Source: Bacillota bacterium (lineage in GTDB: Bacteria > Bacillota > Negativicutes > Sporomusales > Sporomusaceae). Taken from it: a DNA stretch of 38,532 nucleotides. Of the stretch, positions 33,562 to 38,532 are shown in pieces. How positions within the stretch are numbered: the first letter of the stretch is position 1; each line of letters opens with the position of its first letter. A model generated the notes under the pieces. It was not told the DNA's origin, searched no databases, and saw nothing but the letters and a program-made list of their open reading frames with translations. The stretch is taken from assembly GCA_023443285.1 (NCBI GenBank), contig JAEZVB010000087.1:1-38532 (forward strand). Direction: 5' to 3'. Made by a program: the position numbers and the translations under genes.

Positions 33562-34854
33562 ATGAACGCTATTAATATTGCCTTGCTGGGAATGGGTACT
33601 GTAGGTACCGGTGTTATTAAAATATTATCCAATAACGCCCATAGTATTGCTCAAAAAGTAGGTACCCCAGTTACAATAAAAAAAATACTGGTAAGAAATC
33701 CTGGCAAAGTAAGAAATATAAAAACAGACGCTGAGCTAGTAACTAATATTGAAGCAATATTAAGTGACCCTGATATCAAGATTGTCGTTGAAATTATGGG
33801 CGGAGAAGACCCCGCTAAAGAATATATGCTATCTGCGCTGAAAGCCGGAAAAAGTGTTGTCACTGCCAACAAAGATGTTGTCGCCAAATATGGGCGTGAA
33901 CTCTTTGAAGCAGCGGAAGCCAGTCATGTCGATTTCATGTTTGAGGCTAGCGTGGGCGGTGGTATACCTATTATCCGTCCACTCAAACAATGTTTAGCCG
34001 CTAACCAGATTTCTGAAATTATGGGCATTGTCAACGGAACCACTAACTACATGCTCACCAAAATGTCCAATGAAAAAATGGACTATGCCGACGTACTTGC
34101 TGAAGCGCAGGCCAAAGGGTATGCTGAATCTGACCCCACAGCTGACGTCGGCGGGTATGATGCTGCTCGCAAGATTGCCATTTTAGCATCCATTGCCTTT
34201 GGTGCCCGAGTAACATTTGATGATGTCTCTGTCGAAGGCATTACCAATATTACCATTGAAGATATTGAATACGCCAAAGAGCTTGGTTTTATTATCAAAT
34301 TACTGGCCATAGCCAAACAAGACGAGCATGGCATTAATGTACGGGTACATCCGGCTTTTCTACCGGCTAGCCACCCGTTAGCCTCGGTTAATGATGTGTT
34401 TAACGCTATCTATATCAAAGGCGATGCAGTAGGGGAAACCATGTTTTATGGACGTGGTGCAGGTGAATTGCCAACAGCCAGCGCCGTTACTGCCGATATC
34501 ATTGATATTGCCCGCGACATTCATCATAAAGTAAGTAGCCGCATTCTCTGCACTTGCTTTGAACAAAAGTCGATCTATCCTGCCAGCAAAACCGAATCGC
34601 CTTACTACATACGCCTGCTTGTCGAAGATAAGCCTGGTGTATTGGCGGCCATTGCCGGTGCGTTTGGTTCTCAGCATGTCAGTCTGCATTCGGTTATTCA
34701 AAAACGCAAAGTCGAACGAGCTACTGAACTTGTTCTTATTACCTACAGGGTTTCCGATGAAAATATCCGTCTGTCCATTGGCAGCTTGCTTGGTATGTCA
34801 GTAGTAAGAAAAGTAGGCAGTGTTATTCGAGTAGAAGCAGAACAAATTTCATAA
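33562..34854 (+). CDS. hom: Homoserine dehydrogenase
   Basis: A 430-residue enzyme reducing aspartate semialdehyde to homoserine. The N-terminal Rossmann motif GMGTVGTG is at residues 10-17, ASVGGGIPIIRPL and GIVNGTTNYMLT mark the substrate site, and a C-terminal ACT domain (about 350-425; VEDKPGVLAAIAGAFGSQHVS) allows threonine feedback. AGGAGG lies about 7 bases upstream. thrB follows after 19 bases. Confidence 0.97.
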   Translation: MNAINIALLGMGTVGTGVIKILSNNAHSIAQKVGTPVTIKKILVRNPGKVRNIKTDAELVTNIEAILSDPDIKIVVEIMGGEDPAKEYMLSALKAGKSVVTANKDVVAKYGRELFEAAEASHVDFMFEASVGGGIPIIRPLKQCLAANQISEIMGIVNGTTNYMLTKMSNEKMDYADVLAEAQAKGYAESDPTADVGGYDAARKIAILASIAFGARVTFDDVSVEGITNITIEDIEYAKELGFIIKLLAIAKQDEHGINVRVHPAFLPASHPLASVNDVFNAIYIKGDAVGETMFYGRGAGELPTASAVTADIIDIARDIHHKVSSRILCTCFEQKSIYPASKTESPYYIRLLVEDKPGVLAAIAGAFGSQHVSLHSVIQKRKVERATELVLITYRVSDENIRLSIGSLLGMSVVRKVGSVIRVEAEQIS

Positions 34855-34873
34855 GGTCAGAAGGTGCGATATT

Positions 34874-35779
34874 TTGGCAAATACCATAAAAATCCGCGTG
34901 CCTGGCACAACCGCCAATTGCGGTCCAGGTTTTGATACTGTCGGCATTGCCTGTACAATATACAACGATCTTGAGCTTACCTTGAGTGACCAAGATGGTA
35001 TCTCTCTGGAAGTAACCGGCGAAGGGGCCGGCTATATTCCCTCTGACGAGTCAAATGTTGTAGTAAAAGCTATTAAAATGATTCTAAACAAAACCGGCTA
35101 TAAAGCTAGCGGCATCAAGCTATCCATGATTAATAACATTCCCCTTGCCAGGGGTCTTGGTAGCAGCGCGGCGGCTATTGTCGGCGGGCTAGTCGGTGCC
35201 AACGAACTTACCGGCAGGCATTTCACTAACCAAGATATTTTGAATATGGCAACTGCCATTGAAGGTCACCCGGATAATGTGGCTCCGGCCATCTTTGGCG
35301 GGATCACTGTGAGCATTATGGACAGCGGCAGCGCTAAGTATCTGCGTTTTTTACCGCCAACCGACTTTTCCATGGTAGCAGTCATTCCCGAATTTAATCT
35401 CTCCACCAGAGCTGCCCGTAAGGTACTGCCTGATACAGTGCTGTATGCCGACGCCGTATTCAACGTCAGCCGTGCATCACTGCTCATTGGAGCATTATGT
35501 ACAGGCGAATTGAAACTACTCTCACATGCCCTGCAAGATCGCTTGCACCAACCTTACCGGGAAAAACTCATCCCAGGAATGGCTCAAGTCCTGGCAGCTG
35601 CCCGTCAAACCGGCGCACTGGGAGCAACCCTAAGTGGTGCCGGCCCATGCTTATTAGCTTTTGCTGACAGCAAAACTGACGAAATAGGAGAGGCTATGGT
35701 TAAAGCCTTTGCCCTCCACAAAGTAAAAGCCCGCTATGAAATTTTGCAGATTGACCAGCAAGGTGCTGTCATACTATAG
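34874..35779 (+). CDS. thrB: Homoserine kinase
   Basis: A 301-residue GHMP kinase that phosphorylates homoserine for threonine synthesis. ATP-binding GLGSSAAA is at residues 94-101, and PGTTANCGPGFDTVG at the N-terminus and GATLSGAGPCLLAF near the C-terminus are family motifs. The start is TTG with AAGGTG about 8 bases before it. Threonine synthase is not in the window. A terminator closes the operon. Confidence 0.97.
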   Translation: MANTIKIRVPGTTANCGPGFDTVGIACTIYNDLELTLSDQDGISLEVTGEGAGYIPSDESNVVVKAIKMILNKTGYKASGIKLSMINNIPLARGLGSSAAAIVGGLVGANELTGRHFTNQDILNMATAIEGHPDNVAPAIFGGITVSIMDSGSAKYLRFLPPTDFSMVAVIPEFNLSTRAARKVLPDTVLYADAVFNVSRASLLIGALCTGELKLLSHALQDRLHQPYREKLIPGMAQVLAAARQTGALGATLSGAGPCLLAFADSKTDEIGEAMVKAFALHKVKARYEILQIDQQGAVIL

Positions 35780-35810
35780 TTTCGTTATAGTAAAGTAATT
35801 ACGTTACTAA

Positions 35811-35849
35811 AGAAAACCCTGCTCGCAACTTTTGCTAACAGGGTTTCTT
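35811..35849 (+). terminator. Terminator after thrB
   Basis: An 8-bp stem (35814-35821 with 35839-35846), containing an inner GCAA/TTGC stem, flanked by A- and T-rich arms. A smaller hairpin is found at about 35790-35807. Confidence 0.8.
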
Positions 35850-35890
35850 TCAATACCCAGGACAAATAGTGGCAAACTGTATCCCAAATA

Positions 35891-35905
35891 GAAACTTGAA
35901 GTTTC
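35891..35905. promoter_or_regulatory. Small palindrome upstream of the tRNA promoter
   Basis: GAAACT-TGA-AGTTTC, a perfect 6-bp inverted repeat 23 bases before the -35. It could be an operator or chance; nothing else was found in 35850-35927. Confidence 0.25.
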
Positions 35906-35927
35906 CATAATAATAAACCAATTACTA

Positions 35928-35956
35928 TTGACATTCCTCGCCAAATTGGGTACAAT
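35928..35956 (+). promoter_or_regulatory. Promoter of tRNA-Pro
   Basis: Consensus TTGACA at 35928-35933 and TACAAT at 35951-35956 with exactly 17 bases between, 75 bases before the tRNA. Confidence 0.75.
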
Positions 35957-36030
35957 ATATTTTGTCAGTCAGCACGCAGCTATCTACGGCGAATGATTGG
36001 CAACAATTAGATTACCCCATTTTTATATGT

Positions 36031-36107
36031 CGGGGCGTAGCGCAGTTTGGTAGCGCGCTTCCTTGGGGTGGAAGAGGCCGTGAGTTCGAATCTCGCCGCT
36101 CCGACCA
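36031..36107 (+). tRNA. tRNA-Pro (anticodon GGG)
   Basis: A 77-base cloverleaf. The 7-bp acceptor stem pairs CGGGGCG with CGCTCCG (one G-U). The D stem is GCGC/GCGC, the anticodon stem CTTCC/GGAAG with loop TTGGGGT (anticodon GGG), and the T arm GTGAG-TTCGAAT-CTCGC. Discriminator A and CCA are encoded. It reads proline codons CCC and CCU. It stands alone with its own promoter and terminator. Confidence 0.97.
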
Positions 36108-36135
36108 TAATTTCAATAAATACCCCAGATAAGTC

Positions 36136-36170
36136 AAGACCTTGCAGGTAAACCCTGCAAGGTCTTTTTA
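36136..36170 (+). terminator. Terminator after tRNA-Pro
   Basis: A 13-bp perfect stem (36136-36148 with 36154-36166), 5-base loop, T tail. The rest of 36171-36339 has no gene I can support. Confidence 0.92.
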
Positions 36171-36339
36171 TTATTTATAGTGGTTTTATGTTATGAGTCT
36201 TATTTATCTTCATTCTACTTGTATTTTATGTAATAAAATATTAATATTAGAAAAGGCTGGAAATTCAAAAGATGCATATCCAGTTTGTTACCCAATAATG
36301 GATAATTTCACAATATTAAAAGTGTGAGGGGCAAAACAT

Positions 36340-36834
36340 ATGGCTTTTTCAGTCAGAAAGAGTGATCGACCAATTATAAAAATACCGTTAACACGTCCTG
36401 AACTCATCCTAGAATTTATCGCAACAATTAGCTTACTCTTAATGATAGTAACAATAATGATTTCATGGTCATCCATTCCAGAAATAGTGCCTAAGCATTT
36501 CAACATAACAGGAGAAATTGATGCCTGGGGTAAAAAAAATCTACTTTTTTCCCCAATTACGCTTGCAGTTATTACTTATACATTATTATCTGTGCTAACT
36601 CGGTTTCCGCATATTTACAACTATCCTGTAATCATTACTGCGGAAAATGCGGAAAGACAGTACAGAACTGCTCGCACATTAATAACTGCGTTAAAAACTG
36701 AAATAGTGTTGTCTTTATTCTATATCCAATGGACCGTGATATCTAGAACTAAAGCGTTATTTACCCCGATTATAATATTTATAATATTGGGAACTGTAAT
36801 TTATTTCATATACCGCGCCTATAAGGCTAAATAA
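36340..36834 (+). CDS. DUF1648 family membrane protein
   Basis: A 164-residue protein with about four membrane segments (near 22-43, 68-86, 117-135, 140-158). The DUF1648 signature, PEIVPKHFNITGEIDAWGKK, lies in the loop after the first segment. Related domains occur in the anti-sigma/immunity protein SdpI, but this copy lacks a recognised toxin neighbour, so no immunity role is claimed. GAGGGG is about 8 bases before the ATG. It stands between tRNA-Pro and the HD-DUF429 gene; composition is more AT-rich than the housekeeping genes. Confidence 0.88.
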   Translation: MAFSVRKSDRPIIKIPLTRPELILEFIATISLLLMIVTIMISWSSIPEIVPKHFNITGEIDAWGKKNLLFSPITLAVITYTLLSVLTRFPHIYNYPVIITAENAERQYRTARTLITALKTEIVLSLFYIQWTVISRTKALFTPIIIFIILGTVIYFIYRAYKAK

Positions 36835-36849
36835 TATAGGTAAATTTAG

Positions 36850-36877
36850 ACTCCGTGAGCATTCATGGAGTTTTTGT
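36850..36877 (+). terminator. Terminator after the DUF1648 gene
   Basis: A 9-bp stem (36850-36858 with 36863-36871; one G-U), GCAT loop, T-rich tail. Confidence 0.85.
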
Positions 36878-36999
36878 TTTGCCTAAAACAGGTCAAATGT
36901 TGCTGCACTGCGTCTTACTTACTATAGAAATAAAGCCATATATTTTCTTTTTATATTGTTACTTTACCGGCTTTTCATCTTAGTAAATTGTTGTTAGTA

Positions 37000-37008
37000 T
37001 GGTATAAT
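37000..37008 (+). promoter_or_regulatory. Extended -10 promoter for the HD-DUF429 gene
   Basis: TGGTATAAT at 37000-37008 is an extended -10; no good -35 is seen. It is 84 bases before the gene start. The remainder of 36878-36999 is AT-rich with no gene. Confidence 0.45.
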
Positions 37009-37091
37009 TAGCCTGAATTGCAAGTAAATATCGCCTAGGGAAATTTGGGCATCCAGTAATGCGGTGTAACAAAAAAGGAGATTATTTATCA

Positions 37092-38372
37092 ATGACACGA
37101 AAAGGCGCAATTTTGACGTATACCAATACCATATTCTATCCGCTTGAGCCGCGGTTGGAGGACGTAAAATTAGAAGATATTGCGCACGCACTATCGCAAA
37201 TGTGTCGGGCAAACGGCCACTTCAAAACTTTTTACAGTGTCGCACAGCATTCCATTAATTGTGCTCAGGAGGCTAGAGCAAGGAAATTATCTACCAGAAT
37301 ACAATTAGCATGCTTGCTTCATGATGGCAGTGAAGCCTATATTGCTGATATCACAAGACCGGTAAAAGGTTATCTTGATGAATACAGAAAAATAGAAGCA
37401 ACCTTGCAGCAAGTAATTTTTGCGAAATACGGACTTGCTGATTTGACCGAACAAGAATTGAAGCAGCTTGCCGATATTGATACTGACTTGTTATATTACG
37501 AATTTGAGCATTTGCATCAGCGAAATATCCGAGAAGATATTACAAAGCTTTGTTCTCAACCCGATATTGCTGAAAGAAGTATGACCGCTGTCGAAGAAAA
37601 ATTCATTCAAATGGCTCGGCTTATTATGAACATGCTGGCGCCTCAAGAGAAAGGTTATAAGTGTGTAGGGATTGACAGCTGTAAAAAAGGCTGGGCAGCT
37701 TTTTGGCAATATTCAAGCGGTAGTTACGTCTTTAAGATTTATAATGATATTAGTGCTCTTATGCAGGAACATAAGGATGCCGATTGCTTGCTTATTGATA
37801 TTCCTATTGGGCTGCCTGAAACAAGGCAAGATGAACTAGCAAGACCTGATCAAGAGTTAAGGAAGAGACTGCCGGGGAAAAAATCTAGTGTTTTTAATAC
37901 ACCATGCAGGCAAGCCGTTTATATTCAAGATAAACAAGCGGCAAAGGCTCGTAATATAGAATTTCTTAATAAAAGTTTGTCAGAACAATCTCTTGGCTTT
38001 TCCCGGAAAATTCGGGAAATTGACGAGTTCTTACTGGAAAATCCGCAATATATCGGCCGACTACGTGAATCACATCCTGAATATGGTTTTGCTGTACTAA
38101 ACCAGGGTAAGCCGCTTTTAAGCAAGAAAAGCGAAGTGTCTGGACTTGATGAGCGCATAAGGCTGCTTACCCGCTATTTTACCTATACAGAGCAAGCTAT
38201 ACATGAAATAACCTCACAATATCGCAAGCAAGTGATAAATGATTTCCTCGATGCTATGGTGTTGTCAGTTATTGGCTGCATTGGTATGCAAAAAGGTTTT
38301 GAGACTATTCCAGAAGAACCCCAAAAAGACTGCAAAGGTCTTCCTATGGAAATTGTATATAGCAGAGTATAA
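37092..38372 (+). CDS. Fusion of YfbR-like HD phosphohydrolase and DUF429 nuclease-like domain
   Basis: A 426-residue cytosolic protein in one open frame. Residues 1-180 are an HD domain of the YfbR/5'-nucleotidase kind, with metal ligands His53 (AQHS), His77-Asp78 (LLHDGSEAYIAD) and Asp130 or Asp132. Residues about 190-420 are DUF429, an RNase H-like fold: Asp195 (GIDSCKKGWA), Asp236 (LLIDIPIGLPE), Glu326 (ESHPE) and Asp384/Asp387 (NDFLDAMVLSV) are the expected acidic residues. ATG at 37092 is preferred over 37059 since AAAAAGGAG lies about 11 bases before it. Whether it acts on nucleotides, RNA or DNA is unknown. A putative intron starts 55 bases after the stop. Confidence 0.87.
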   Translation: MTRKGAILTYTNTIFYPLEPRLEDVKLEDIAHALSQMCRANGHFKTFYSVAQHSINCAQEARARKLSTRIQLACLLHDGSEAYIADITRPVKGYLDEYRKIEATLQQVIFAKYGLADLTEQELKQLADIDTDLLYYEFEHLHQRNIREDITKLCSQPDIAERSMTAVEEKFIQMARLIMNMLAPQEKGYKCVGIDSCKKGWAAFWQYSSGSYVFKIYNDISALMQEHKDADCLLIDIPIGLPETRQDELARPDQELRKRLPGKKSSVFNTPCRQAVYIQDKQAAKARNIEFLNKSLSEQSLGFSRKIREIDEFLLENPQYIGRLRESHPEYGFAVLNQGKPLLSKKSEVSGLDERIRLLTRYFTYTEQAIHEITSQYRKQVINDFLDAMVLSVIGCIGMQKGFETIPEEPQKDCKGLPMEIVYSRV

Positions 38373-38427
38373 TAGCTAACCGTTATTGATGTGCAGGAAA
38401 AAGTAAAGGATACGGAAGAACCGTCAC

Positions 38428-38532
38428 GTGCGCCAAGATGCGCACGGAGTATTGCGGGTGGAACTCCCGCCTGGGAAGGTCTAGCCAGCCACCCAGTATC
38501 CAGCCTTGGGACTGAAGCGGTAACGTCAGGTC
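38428..38532 (+). mobile_element. Putative 5' end of a group II intron, cut by the window edge
   Basis: GTGCGCC at 38428 matches the conserved 5' end (GUGYG) of bacterial group II introns. Three stem-loops follow closely: 38428-38433 with 38440-38445, 38454-38458 with 38466-38470, and 38471-38475 with 38492-38496, and the GC content rises well above the surroundings. Such dense structure without an open reading frame fits intron domain I, with the reverse transcriptase gene expected beyond the window. The + orientation is implied by the 5' motif. The exact boundary and class are not certain; another structured RNA is possible. Confidence 0.5.

Noticed and set aside
36193..36327. 44-codon frame with CILC and VCYP cysteines upstream of the DUF1648 gene
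   Set aside because: No ribosome site, AT-rich composition and no family resemblance; the cysteine pattern alone is not enough.

Overview
This 38.5 kb window is a chromosomal segment of an endospore-forming Firmicute. Gene content and protein style best fit the Negativicutes, in the Sporomusa/Pelosinus neighbourhood; this is inferred from recognisable proteins, not from a search. The evidence is a dense set of sporulation genes (spoVAF, ytfJ/gerW, dacB-spmA-spmB, spoIIP, spoIVA), low-to-mid GC, AAGGAGG-type ribosome sites, frequent TTG/GTG starts and an ispH-S1 fusion. Nearly all genes lie on the + strand; two small minus-strand genes (an orphan lipoprotein and a 62-aa helical protein) interrupt the series.

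Layout. 1-1.1 kb: 3' part of spoVAF, ending in a shared terminator with a convergent lipoprotein gene. 2.1-5.0 kb: operon of an M50 protease, trpS, scpA and scpB. 5.2-9.1 kb: sporulation genes ytfI(DUF2953)-ytfJ and dacB-spmA-spmB. 9.3-11.6 kb: an uncharacterised two-gene redox unit, a cysteine-bearing FAD oxidoreductase plus a PyrK-like flavin/iron-sulfur reductase with an extra cysteine-rich head. 11.6-17.0 kb: rluB, a YhiN/BaiN flavoprotein, an unknown membrane-anchored protein, then aroA-cmk-plsC. 17.0-21.6 kb: LytS-type kinase, LytTR regulator and CstA-family carrier, resembling the pyruvate-sensing BtsS/BtsR/BtsT system. 21.7-24.7 kb: IspH fused to four S1 domains, then fni. 24.8-28.2 kb: DUF1614 membrane protein overlapping spoIIP, then a PDZ/radical-SAM DUF512 protein. 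28.3-31.3 kb: der, plsY, gpsA. 31.5-32.9 kb: spoIVA behind a candidate sigma-E promoter. 33.1-35.8 kb: ACT-domain protein, hom, thrB. 36.0-36.1 kb: tRNA-Pro(GGG). 36.3-38.4 kb: DUF1648 protein and an HD-DUF429 fusion. At the right edge, structured sequence looks like the 5' end of a group II intron.

How the genes work together. Three sporulation stages are represented: engulfment (SpoIIP), coat/cortex assembly (SpoIVA, DacB, SpmA, SpmB) and germination (SpoVAF, YtfJ). Housekeeping blocks cover isoprenoid interconversion (IspH, Fni), phospholipid precursors (PlsC, PlsY, GpsA), threonine synthesis (Hom, ThrB) and chromosome condensation (ScpA, ScpB). The best candidates for undescribed biology are the 9.3-11.6 kb redox pair, the HD-DUF429 fusion, and the internal ribosome site at the IspH/S1 junction. 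No gene-free stretch exceeds about 300 bases. No CRISPR array, prophage or insertion sequence was seen apart from the putative intron edge.
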